64,000 bases of DNA. It comes from Sodiomyces alkalinus F11 (lineage: Eukaryota > Ascomycota > Sordariomycetes > Glomerellales > Plectosphaerellaceae). The notes beneath the pieces were generated by a model. It was not told the DNA's origin. It searched no databases and saw nothing but the letters and a program-made list of their open reading frames with translations. The DNA is taken from the NCBI RefSeq assembly GCF_003711515.1, contig NW_021167083.1:942481-1006480 (forward strand), given 5' to 3'. The position numbers and the translations under genes were made by a program. Shown piece after piece: positions 11,859-22,389 of this stretch (within the stretch, counting starts at the first letter, position 1; the number at the start of each line of letters is the position of its first letter).

Positions 11859-12781
11859 ATGACGGTGTGGCCATGGCAATGGGCACCGCTGGTTTGGACG
11901 GAACCTGCCCCAGGTTCTCCGGCGGCCTTTCGAGAGGACGAGTTCGTCTCGCTCTGGTACGAGATGTACGCTTTGGTGTTCAAGCTCAACTTCTGGAGAC
12001 GCGAGGACGTGGTGTTTCCGTCGGCAGACACGGGGAGGCACGCGAATCTGGATCGTCAACGTCTCCTCGTCGAGATGGGGATGAGCTCCGAAGCCGTCTC
12101 CCTCGTCGAGCGGCTACCCTATCCCCGAAACAGGAGCTACCGACGCATGTGCATCTACTTCGAAGCCGACGCCATGAACTACCTGGACGAGTCCGACATT
12201 AAGGACTGTCGCGACCCGCTCGACATGGCTCAATTCTCTCCCCAGGCCAGCAGCATAAACGGCCGCAGCTACCTGCTGCCACAGGATATCACCCTTGCTC
12301 TTCCTGATGAGAGCCATGGCATTGCTTGGATCCTGGACCTCAAGTATAGTACGTCTAGGCCCGCTCGGCCCACCCCGCCGCGCCCCTCTCCCCCCCTCCC
12401 CACCCCCTAGCCCCTTTCTCTTTTTCTTTTTTTGTCTGTCGCTTTGGTGGATATATATATATATATTCTATATTGCTGCTTCTAAAGGCATTCGGACCTG
12501 TCCTAACCAAGCCGTCCCCGCCAGACGCCTTCCGATTTATCCGCGGTTGTCCGGCGGAAGTACCCGAGAGAGGCTTAGACGGTATCCCGGCCGATTTCCC
12601 TGTCGAGAGGCCTGATAACCCGGATCACTATAGAAACTGGCCAACGTACCACGCGCCGACCGTCCTGAGAGGGTGGGTTCAGGTCCTCCTCAGTCTCGAG
12701 ATGGTCCCAGACTCCGTCAACGGGGCCTCCTGGAGCTTTTCGTCCGTAAGTACCAAATAACCTACCTACACAACGCAGCTT

Positions 12782-12814
<33 letters not shown>

Positions 12815-13106
12815 CTTTTGATGCCACGTATGCGTACCATACTCAACAACCCACCACCACCAATAGGACATCAATGGTCAGGTGATTGGCAAAGCCCTGC
12901 GAAAGTACGGCTGGCCGGCAGCGTTTCGCGAGGAAGATTGGGCTCGGGACTCGGAGCAGATTTACCGCGCTGCCTACGTCGTGGAGGAGCGTTACGAGAA
13001 GTCTTTTGATTCACATAAGTTCGGTCGGGATAGAGACGAGGTCCTCGCTCGGTGGCGGGAGGACCCCGACCTCATCCCAGACGTTACGCTGGATCCGCCG
13101 GCATAG
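11859..13106 (+). CDS. Hypothetical protein, 316 aa, three exons
   Basis: Proposed exons are 11859-12348, 12525-12745 and 12867-13106 (951 nt including stop). The first intron has a GTACGT donor, and its CTAAC branch site lies about 25 nt before the CAG acceptor. The second intron contains a run of 26 C (12784-12809). The protein begins MTVWPWQW and is rich in Trp, Arg and acidic residues. There is no clear signal peptide, membrane segment or motif that I recognise. Good codon continuity across both splice junctions argues that it is real. It is the first normal gene next to the RIP-like block and is convergent with the chitinase, 165 bp away. I see nothing that suggests a function. Confidence 0.6.
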
Positions 13107-13270
13107 CATTGGGAGGGGGTAACCAATCAATATGGTTCATATCGAAGCCATGAATTCATTCTCTTTTATATATATATTGGTTGTCTACCTATAGAGTTCA
13201 AACAGACGGGTTGATACCACAGTACAACTACTGCTCTAACGTTATACCGCCTGCCCCAGGTAATGCAAGC

Positions 13271-16200
13271 CTACGGGGCCGAGGTCGCCGTTGACAAGCT
13301 CGGTTCTTGGACGCCTCCGCCGGTCACAGCAGGGAGACTTTTCTCCTCCACCAGGGGATCCACCGCCGTCGCCGTGGCCTCCGGAGACACGAGCGTCGGG
13401 TTTCCGTGCACGTCGAGGCCCAGGGCCGCCTTTTCCTCGATGCAGTCCGGCGAGAGGCAGGGCAAGATGCCCAGATGCTCCCGGAGCTCCTCCGGGGTTG
13501 CTCGCCGCGACTGGTTGCGGTCTTGGACGATGCCGAAGCCGTCTTCGTCGGAGAAGTAGATCTCCACGTCGTCCAACGCCCGGCGCAGTGGCGTCAGTCC
13601 CTGGGTCACGGAATGGGGAGGGGCAACCTGGTATCGGGCGGAATTCATGGTCGTGCCGGAACCTGTCTGGTACCAAGGATCGTTGGTGAGCAGGGCGAAA
13701 CCGGGGTCGTCGAAGTGATGAAGGCTAGGCAGGCACGGGTTCTGGCGCAGGTGGTCGTCCCAGATGGCGGTGGCCTCCCAGTCGGGGTCCCAGCTCGAGT
13801 GTGCTATGCTGAGGACGACCTGCGTCATGATAGTCTTGGTATACACATAACACGTGCGGCTGCCGCCCGACGTCGTCTCGACGGTGGTTCTCCGCGCTAC
13901 GGTGTTGGGGCAGACGTTCCTGGCAAGGGCCTGGCCTGCGCCGCCGTTCTCGCTCATTGGTATCCTGTCATTCAGCATCAGCGTCACTGTCAGGTCCCCT
14001 GTCAATGCTAAAAGAAACACGTACACCCTGATGTATTGCGTTGGAGGATTCGGAGCACCCATGAACCGGTAGAACGGATACTCGTCTCGTTGGCACATCG
14101 AGCCCCCAGGTCAGGGGAGCCACGTCCTCCAGGGCTCATGCTGGTCGTTCCACGTAAGAGGAGCGGATCTTCCCCTAGTTTCTCGCACCCATGGACACAG
14201 CAGGTGATCGCTGTGCAGTGCTGGGTTGTGACCATGCCTCATCCAGTGCTTGGCGACCGAGACGTAGTTATGGCAGGCCTGGGGCCATGATTGAACGTTG
14301 CAGGTTCTTGTCGTGATTGTTGTAGACCACGACGTCGTCGATGTGGTGATGGTCATGGTGCATTCTTCGTCCTCGTCCTCGTCCAGGTCCTCGGGCCATT
14401 CAAAGGTACTGCCAGGAGGAAGATTATAAGGGGTGTACCCTAACCTGATGAGGTCCTCTATATCGCCACCCCGAAAGAAGTGGCAGCCGTTAAAGCCGTC
14501 CCGTATGCCAGGCAACATAGGGTCCCATGTCTGCCGGCGGGGAAGTCCAAAGGCCTCTGCCATCCGGTGGATTTTGTCGTTGACAGCTCGGATTGCCAGG
14601 GCGCCCGCGACGCCTCCAGCCATTGCCAAGCTTCCATAGTCAAACTCGTCGCACCATCTTCTCTCGAGTTTGACCTCCACGCTGTTGCAGCACTGTGACG
14701 TGACGGCCCGACATACCGTGGTTAGTACTCGTTGCCGTTGTCTCGAAAAGATCGGGGCCCGCTGGCGGGAAGGGGGGGGAAGGGGGACCAAGACTTACAA
14801 AGGCAGAGTAGGTGCCGGGGAAGCATTCCTTGGGGTTATCATTGTCGTCGCTGCTCGGTGGCATGTTGTTATTTGCGAGGTGAATGGAGCCCTTGGGACA
14901 ACCCCCAAAACCAGGATTCAGGATTGTGGAAACGCGTGGAGGACTGCAGAAGAGCGGCTGTCCAACCCAGGAGCAGCCTCCTACCTCCATCTTGTTCGGT
15001 GCGCATAGAGCCCGCTTGCCCCTGCCTACGTCCCTGTTGTGGATCGCGTTGGGACCTCGATTAAGCTTGCACTCTTCGACGTCTTTTCCCGCTCCAGCCC
15101 ACTATAGAGTTACGTCTCAGTTTGAGGTCTGAGGAGAGAGAAGAGAGGAGGGCAACTCCAAAACTTACCACGCCAGATGCTTTGGTTATGGCATGCCACC
15201 CCACGGGGCATTCCTCGCCACAGTCGGTGAGGATCAGGGTCTAGACGTTCAAAGGGTTAGTTAGTTTCGAGTTTGGCTGTTGCGTTGCGTGGTAAGACCG
15301 TAGACGCACCGCAGGGGCCTCGTTTTGCGCTCTGAGGTCTCGGTCTACTCGGAGTGCCGCGTTGAGGGAAAGGTCTCCAAAAATTTCTCTAGGAAGACCG
15401 CCGATGCCTCCGTCTCCGCTTGAGCCGGAGGCTAGAGCCTTGAGGGTCGGAGAGCCGGGTTCATCAAGGTCGACGGCCCAGATCATCTTGCCAGCCAGGC
15501 ATCTGTTATTAGCAAACACTGTGTCTTCAAGGCTAGAGTCTCGCCATCGTCGTAGGAAACCCTAACGAGCCCCGGGTGCCGTCAGTAAAGGAGTGGAGAG
15601 GAAAAGAAAACCAAAGAAAAGAAAAGGTCCGCTGTAAAATGGGCTCACCATTGGCCCTCCCAACTAATGTATTTGATGCCAGCCTCTCGGTCGAGGATCG
15701 GCGTGACGCCAGTCCGGTCGAGGACACGACGAATCTCGGCATTGGAGAGGACACCTGCCGTGTCCATGCAGTAGCCGGCCTCAGCTCCGCCTGAAAAGGG
15801 GCACATGGGCTCCGTGCAGCTGGGGTCCTTGAGTGTGAAGGACCTCCCGTAGAATCCCAAGCCAAGCACAACCTGACTCGGCTTGATGTTGTTTCTCCAT
15901 AGAAGATCCAGACCATCGTCAATTTCTATATATGTGCCGATGCTCATGTCAGGAATTCGTGGCGCACAGACTGCGTCTCTCGGGAGGAGGTCAGGTCTTA
16001 GGTCTTCTTACCACTGAGGTTCGTGTGTGGCTGGACAACGGGTTCCGACCACTGGCTGTTGCCGTCCCACGTGCCGTGGATATCATAGCTCATGATGTTG
16101 AACTGTAGGAAGTTGAAAGGCGATCAGTTCCGGAAGAAAAAAAAAAAGAGAGAAAAAAGACAAAGAAGAAGAAGACTCCCAACTCTCTGCTTTTCTTCGC

Positions 16201-17514
16201 CGCTCAGCTGCAGAACTTACCCAGTCGATATGAGGCGCCATGGCCTCCACGTCAAAATGCCTAAGATACCCTATCCACGGCGTCAGTTCTTCTTGCTCAT
16301 CACATAACACTTGTCCCCAAGGCCGAGAGGCAGCCTACAGTTGGAGGCGGGAATGGCCACAGTAATCTCTTTATGCGCAGGCAGAGCCGTTCGGAGTTCC
16401 CGGACAAGATGCACGTAGTTTTCCCGGTCCTCGGGCGCCCCATCACGATCCTCGGATACGGGGTACTCCCAGTCGAGATCGATTCCATCGAACCCGTAAG
16501 TATCCAGCAGATCAATCACGGACTGGATGAATACGGCGCGTCTCTCTTGGGTCCGGGCCATGTTAGAAAAGGGCGGGCCGCTAGCAGCCCAGCCGCCTAC
16601 GGCAATAGAGACCTTAAGACTTGGGTTCTGTGACTTGAGGTTGATAGTTCTGGTGTATAAGCCCTGGTCGAATGGGTTCATGGCCGCAACCCGATAGTCG
16701 TCTCCTACTAGGGCAAAGGCGTAGTAGACGTGCGTTAGCAGCTGCACGTCGATGTCTTCGGGTTGCCATTCGCAGCCTGGCCTGTTCAGAGCCCAGCTCT
16801 CGTAATAGCCGATGGTCCTTATGTTGCTCGTTCCCGAGCTCGCGCCGCAGGATCTGGCAAGGTCCATGCCATTGTCAGCGTGCACTGTTCCCCACCTTTT
16901 TCTCTTTCTTTCCAAGGCTATGTCGGTTACTCTGTACTCACGGTCGACTCGGCCTGCCGCAGTTGTTCTGGCACCCATCGTCACAGAATAGAGTCGTAGT
17001 TCCTGTACAAGGTAAGAAAGTCTGTCATTGGTAAGGGGTTAAGGGGGTAAGGGGGCCTGGGCAGCGAGGGCAGGGTGGCATGTAACTCACCGCAGAATCC
17101 GTCGCCGCTGCAGCAAATGTTCAGCGGACAAAACTCGTTTTCGGGAAGCGCATATTCTGCACGAAAAGTATCGCGTCAGCCGGCTGTCCATCATCCATTC
17201 CATGAAGCAGACATGGTCGGCAAGGAATATAGGAGCGTCCGTGTCATTCTCATACGTCCACATTCCGCCACGGCATCGCATGTGCCCTGGCAGCCATCTC
17301 CGCAAAAGTCAGGGCCGAAACCGCACCAGCCAAACTGGCCACAACAACCCTGCTCGCAAGGGTTAGACGCCGAGCACCCTCCGGCTTGTTGAAAGACGTG
17401 AGAGAGCTGTATGGAGTCAATCGTCCGACTCCGCGCCTGAGCATTGCCGAGTATGCCGGCGAGAGTGGCCAGAGGCCCCAGAACACGCAGACTGAGGGCG
17501 CGTGGCACTTTCAT
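13271..17514 (-). pseudogene. Large secreted GH18 chitinase (subgroup C-like), apparently disrupted
   Basis: I infer twelve exons: 17514-17256, 17156-17091, 17002-16942, 16853-16309, 16270-16221, 16102-16012, 15925-15649, 15561-15310, 15240-15169, 15101-14799, 14692-14025 and 13964-13271 (about 1112 codons if the lesions are ignored). A signal peptide (residues 1-27) precedes two hevein-like chitin-binding domains (Cys 47-79 and 96-123) and a GH18 domain with the catalytic FDGIDLDWEYP motif near residue 250. A long Cys-rich C-terminal region, including a QRDEYPFYRF segment, resembles fungal subgroup C chitinases. It would cleave chitin outside the cell. The LysM modules often found in this subgroup are absent here and sit in neighbouring genes. 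Two lesions are visible: a reading-frame slip near 15510-15525 inside the GH18 domain, and an in-frame TGA at 14113-14111 before the DEYPF segment. No plausible intron removes either. The 38-nt intron 16271-16308 is unusually short. Confidence 0.72.
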
Positions 17515-18227
17515 GATGGTAGATGAAGAAAACGAGACTCGAGAATGAAGAAGCCCGGGTCAGAGTCATAGTCCACACGCGGCGTGCGAGCAGAGACTGG
17601 CAGGTCAGAGGTGTGCATCCCGCAAGTTCGAAGTCCGAACTACCTACTACTTATCAGGCCAGGACGGGTTCAGCGGAAGGGCGGCCTGGCCTGCCCATCT
17701 TGTCCATACCTCGTAAGCGATTCCTCCTGGTCCATCGGTCTGTGAGCCCAGGGTTCCCCCCTGAGAGGCTGGGCCTTCCCATGTCAGGGGAAGCAAAGTG
17801 CTCGCTAAACTCCTCGAGAGACCCGCATCCCACCCGCAGGCTTGGCTGCGGAGCTATGTACGTAAAGTGCTGCGTGGGCGGTTCGTTGCCCCGCCCCGGT
17901 CACCACATCGACGGTGTTGCTGCCGTGCGCCCGTGCATGTCTGCACGGAGGAGAACAAGCCAACCACTTCGCCCAATATTGTCGGACGAGCGGCGAGCCT
18001 GGGCGATGCGATTGGGATTCGACGGCAAGACCTTGCCACGTTCTTTTTCCTCCCTCTTCGAGGCTTACATGTACTTGTAGCCCTCCAAGGCCATACGGGC
18101 GCGATTCTCTTCACCCCCTCCCGTCGGCACCGCGTTCCATCCACGTACATTGACCTTGACCTTGACCTTGACATTTGACATTGACATTGACATGGACGCC
18201 AGACTTCCTCAGTCTCGACTCGACAAC
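17515..18227. promoter_or_regulatory. Divergent intergenic region of the chitinase/LysM pair
   Basis: The 713 bp between the two opposed start codons contain no convincing gene and presumably hold both promoters. The LysM-proximal end carries a short TTGACC/TTGACA tandem array. Head-to-head arrangement of a subgroup C chitinase and a LysM gene is a known pattern in filamentous ascomycetes and suggests co-regulation; no specific factor site was identified. Confidence 0.5.
18148..18195 (+). repeat. TTGACC/TTGACA short tandem array
   Basis: Several consecutive hexamers of TTGACC grade into TTGACA just upstream of the LysM-gene ATG at 18228. It lies in the presumed promoter or 5' UTR. An upstream in-frame ATG at 18150 would make the array code for a TLTLT/DIDID repeat, but the clean signal peptide starts at 18228. 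Confidence 0.6.
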
Positions 18228-20509
18228 ATGCCCCGAACGACCGTTCTTTTCATGTCGGCGCTTTTGGCACTCTGGAGTCCCGCCGTGGCCCAGGTGAGCC
18301 TCTTCGGTAGCCACCAGGCCCAGCTCTTCAGGACCATCGAGATTAGCCGACCCTGTGCTGCTGCCCTGAACACGCAGCTCAGATGCCCGCCCATGGTGCA
18401 AAGCCTGACGTTTCCCGACTATGCCTTGAGTGGGTGAAATCCGAGAGGCTGCTATCTCGAGGCAACATTGGAGTCTCTTAGAAACGAGGGGGCTAACATT
18501 GGCGGTTGGGAACCAGACCTCACTACGGCGAAACTTGATGCGTTTTGCGAGTCGAACTGCCAGACTGATATCTCTGATGTTGCCGACCGACTGGCATTAA
18601 GATGCAGCGAAGACATCCTGAGCCTGCAGATCGGCAACATCTCCTTCGCCGAGTTTGGGGAGTTTGTCAAGCACCGATCGGATATGCTGTGCTTACGGGA
18701 GGAGAGCTCTGGAGGGCGCTTCTGCCAGGAGGCCATGGCCGGGTAAGCTATTGCTACCTATCACTCTGGGAAATGTTTGACGGCTGACGCACTCGTGCTC
18801 GAGATGGGACATCTCCGGGGACGACGGCGATCTCACCTGGCCAGAACACACGTTTAAGTGCTGGATCGACGAGGAAACGGGCGAGTGTTTCCCGGAAGAC
18901 GAGTTCGCATACCATGAGGTCGACGACATTCCGGAGTGGATGTTCCCAGAGGGGGACTATGCCGCCGAGGATTACTTCCGGGACCGCAGCGGCGTTCTTG
19001 AGGGAGCCAAGCGGCACAGTCTCGGCAGCTCCCAAGCGCTGGATTGGGACGAATATCCCCTTGAGATTCAGTGCAACCGCTGCTTCTGGTGAGTGAGGCC
19101 CATGTAATCCGACCCCATGCGTTTTGTTTGTTTTGCTCGACAGTAGATCCAAGACATGCTGAAGCGAGGCACTATCGCAGGAAAACATTTGCCATGGGGC
19201 AGGAAAACCAGTGGTCGCATATGCGATGGGAGTGAGTTCTTATGCAACGACGCACCTCATCCATTCCAATTGATCCGACTGCCGGCTCCCAAAGACCAGA
19301 CGTCAAGTCAAGCTGACCCCCTCTTCTTCCTCCTCCTTGACAGCGCCTGGACCGAACAGACTTGGGCCAATATGGTCCGCAATTGCGACCTTCGCGGAGA
19401 AGATGCCGTGATTATTCCGTTCCAGAACCTCACCGAAATTGAGCTGTAAGTCAGTTAAGAGCTTCTCGATATATCTATCATATCCTACCTCGGTCGGGGT
19501 CGACACGGAGATCCACGGATCTATGCTAATCTTGCATCCTCCGTAAAAAAGCCCTGGAGATAAGGGGCCGGGCATCGACTGGGACCTGTGCCCCAGTACG
19601 GCTACCATTCCCGGCGATAGCGAGGATATGATCTAGGAGTTCGCGCAAAAGGCATCACTTCCGATAGCGTGCATCCGCAGCTTTAACCCAACCAGGTACT
19701 ACAGGCCGGAGTCCCTTCGAGGTGCACGCCTCTGCCTGCCCCTGACCTGCGAGACCGCTATCGTCGACGGGATCACGAGCGTGCAGGACTTTGTGGAGAA
19801 GGAGCTCGAAAACGTCTCTATGTGGCAGTTCCTCGAGTGGAACAAGTGTCTTCACCGGTCAAGCATGCTCCTGAAGCACGACACGGTCTGCCTCGGCCCG
19901 TATAGGGGCAGGTTCACGCCGACGACGACTAGGGTCGCGACGTCGACTGTTTTCACCACAACCGCGTGAGTCTTTCATTCCGTTCTTCTTCTCCCTCAGC
20001 TTCATACCTTGAATATCTTTTCCAGGAACAAGAGATGATCTGATTAAGTATTCAATTCCGTTGAAAAGAACCCCGGATCCCACGGCTCGTCCGCGTCCGC
20101 AAACCATTCGTAACTGCGGCTTGTTCCACATCATCACCGAGACCGACACGTGCGCCCAGCTATCCCTGCGGTACGGGGTGACCGTTCACAACCTTAGGAG
20201 TAAGACTTCCCGCGTGGTGCCCTCGCGAGGAGCAGAGTAGAGAGTGAAGTCTGCTAAACACGAGGGGGGGGCGCAGACATGAACCCGACCATCGACAGCG
20301 AGTGTACCAATTTGGCCGTCGGCCGATCATACTGGTAAGCCTGAGCGCTGTGTACCGGGAAACGTCCAACGTCGTCTGACTCTTTTCTTCTTCATTTTCT
20401 TAAAGCGTTGCTCCCGTGAACGGGACCGAGGTGCCCGACGTGACGACCACATATGCGCCGCTCACACAATTGCCAAGCACAGCTAGCAGCAGCGGTACAC
20501 CTCAGTAGA
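18228..20509 (+). pseudogene. Secreted LysM protein with three LysM modules, apparently disrupted
   Basis: The start at 18228 gives a signal peptide (MPRTTVLFMSALLALWSPA). Exons include 18228-18742, 18804-19088, a stretch from about 19152, one from about 19344 and later ones to 20509. After an N-terminal domain with paired Cys, three LysM-like modules can be read: about 19600-19760 (FNP then LCLP), 19760-19910 (EWN then VCLGP), and about 20100-20430 (NCGLFHIITETDTCAQ, then NPTIDSECTNL, then YCVAPV). LysM modules bind chitin oligomers. Lesions: TGA at 18435-18437 (avoidable only with a 48-nt intron 18434-18481), a frame mismatch near 19146-19152 where no splice pair restores phase, and TAG at 19634-19636 inside the first LysM. 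The TAG at 20506-20508 may be natural, though Ser/Thr/Pro-coding sequence continues after it. The gene is divergent from the chitinase. Confidence 0.65.
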
Positions 20510-20522
20510 GGACGGCGGTCCC

Positions 20523-21487
20523 ATCCGTCTCGACCACTATTAGGCCTGCAAAAAAAGTGAGATATGCGGGGCCCGAAAGAAAGAGAGAACACTAAGGGGA
20601 GAAAAGGGAGAAAAGGGAGAAGAAGTGGGGAGGCGGCACGCGTACAACGTATAGGGAAAGGGGCAGCTTCTACGAAGATCCACTCGACGGACAGTAGTGA
20701 CACTGGAACAAGGGAATGCCGAATGCGACTCCGTCTTCCCCGAACCTATCTTCTCCATGTGCCTGCATGGCATGCTGCAGGCGATAAGAGCTACCCAGAT
20801 TCTAGTCTTCGCGAGGATTCTCGCAGAAATGCCTGGACGACTTGGCAGAAGTCGGACATGGATTATATGCGTTGTCGGCACTGTGTTCCTTTTTTTTTGG
20901 CGTATTTTGCAACGCCGAGATAATAGTCTAATGCAGCGACCTGTCGTAGTTCGTCCGTTCTGTCACCACGAGGCGCCGAAAAATTAGCCAAGCCGAAAGC
21001 TGCACCGAATCCCTGTGTCGGTTGGTGCACGAGTTCACCTTCCAGCCGAATAGGAATTAAGCCGTGGCCTGACTACGCAACCGCATCTGCCGTCGCATTC
21101 GGCTAAGCCGAGTCCTCACAGAACCAAGTCTTTCCCAGCTGCAGAGTGAGGCCCGTGAGTCGATGCAAAATGTGAACTGAACGGGCGTGCCTCGGAGACC
21201 CGTCGTGCGTGCCGCCTGCGTGTGGGAGGGATCGTTTGGGAGAGGAGAGCGTCGAAGGCGGTTGAACAACCTTCACCTCCATGGAACCAATGACCTTGGG
21301 GTTGCCTGCCACTGACATGCGCCTGGGCCCGCAGTGTACCTAGTATATGAGCAGCCAGCCAACTGTTGTAACTTTCAGATGCCCAGGATGACTGAGTCTG
21401 TGATCGCCCGCCCAAACCGAAACAATCTCTCGATCCGAGTCTCAGCCGCAAGTTTGACCGCTTGTCGTCGTCGTCGTCGAATCCACC
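20523..21487. other. Region between the two LysM genes
   Basis: About 1 kb without an intact gene. Ser/Thr/Pro-coding sequence at 20509-20550 and broken frames to about 20900 may be the decayed 3' end of the upstream LysM gene. From about 21060 it presumably holds the promoter of the next LysM gene. Confidence 0.4.
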
Positions 21488-22389
21488 ATGACTCGTCTTA
21501 TCACCAAGGCTCTGCTTCTAGCAGCCGCGGCAACATGTGTTGTGGCTCGTAGCCCGGCGCCCCGGTTCTCGTATGATCCCAACACGTCGCCCTATTGCAT
21601 GTGGTGGGTGAACTACGAGGGTACCCAGAGCTGCGATGATATTCTGTACATCAACTGGATCACTATCGAGGAGTTCAGGCGATGGGTATGCATATGCACC
21701 AGCCGGAGTCTCATCTTGCTTCCCATTCTTCAAGAGGCCCGTCGCCCATGGCCCATGGAACAAGAGAACTGACTCCCGCTTTTTGGTGTTGTTTGCAGAA
21801 CCCATCCATCGGTGCCGCCTGTGCGGGAATCCAGACTGAGCGGTCCTACTGCGTCGATGCCTTCGGTGAGCCCGAGCCTACACCCACCACGTCCAGTACG
21901 GAAGAACCACCCACAACGACGACGCCTCCTCCGGGCAATGGCATTACCACTCCTCAGCCTACCCAGCCCGGAATGGTAGACGACTGCAATCGGTTCTACT
22001 TTGTCCAGACTGATGACACCTGTGCCGATATCGCCTCGGCGCACGACATCTCGCTCGCCCAATTCATCACCTGGAACCCCACCGTCGGCGGGGTTGCTAC
22101 CTGCGAAGGGCTCTGGGCCAATGTCCATGTCTGTGTCGGTGTGATCGAGACGACGCCGACGACGACAACGACCCCTGACAATGGCATCGCCACTCCTCAG
22201 CCTACCCAGCCCGGTATGGTCAGCAACTGCGATAGGTTCTACTTCGTCGAGGTCGACGATATCTGTGACGATATTGTCTCGCAACTTGGCATTACGCTCG
22301 CGCAGCTTATCACCTGGAACGACGTCGGCGGCTCTGACTGTCGCGACCTTTGGGCCAACGTCTGGATCTGTGTGCGTATAATTAGTTAG
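21488..22389 (+). CDS. Secreted LysM-domain protein, three LysM modules (effector-like), 262 aa
   Basis: Exons 21488-21685 and 21799-22389 join in phase 0 with a GTATGC donor and TTTGCAG acceptor. A signal peptide of about 20 residues (LLLAAAATCVVA core) precedes three LysM modules at residues about 36-88, 122-175 and 207-262. Each has paired Cys and a WN motif (RWNPSIGAAC, TWNPTVGG, TWNDVGG). They are separated by Thr/Pro linkers, each ending GMV after a TPQPTQP motif. There is no catalytic domain, so the likely role is chitin binding in the wall or apoplast: protecting hyphae from chitinases or hiding chitin fragments from hosts, as for known LysM effectors. Modules 2 and 3 with their linkers look like an internal duplication. 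The reading frame is intact, unlike the LysM gene upstream. Confidence 0.85.

Noticed and set aside
13263..14098. Several long plus-strand open frames (for example 13307-14011)
   Set aside because: They lie antisense to the conserved chitinase C-terminus, have Arg/Gly/Pro-rich shadow composition and no family resemblance.
15505..15525. A 17-nt GTGTTTGCTAATAACAG stretch that looks like a tiny intron at the chitinase frame slip
   Set aside because: It has donor, branch-like and acceptor words, but 17 nt is far too short to be spliced.
18148..18195. TTGACC array as a CRISPR-like repeat
   Set aside because: Six-base units with no spacers in a fungal promoter; it is a microsatellite.
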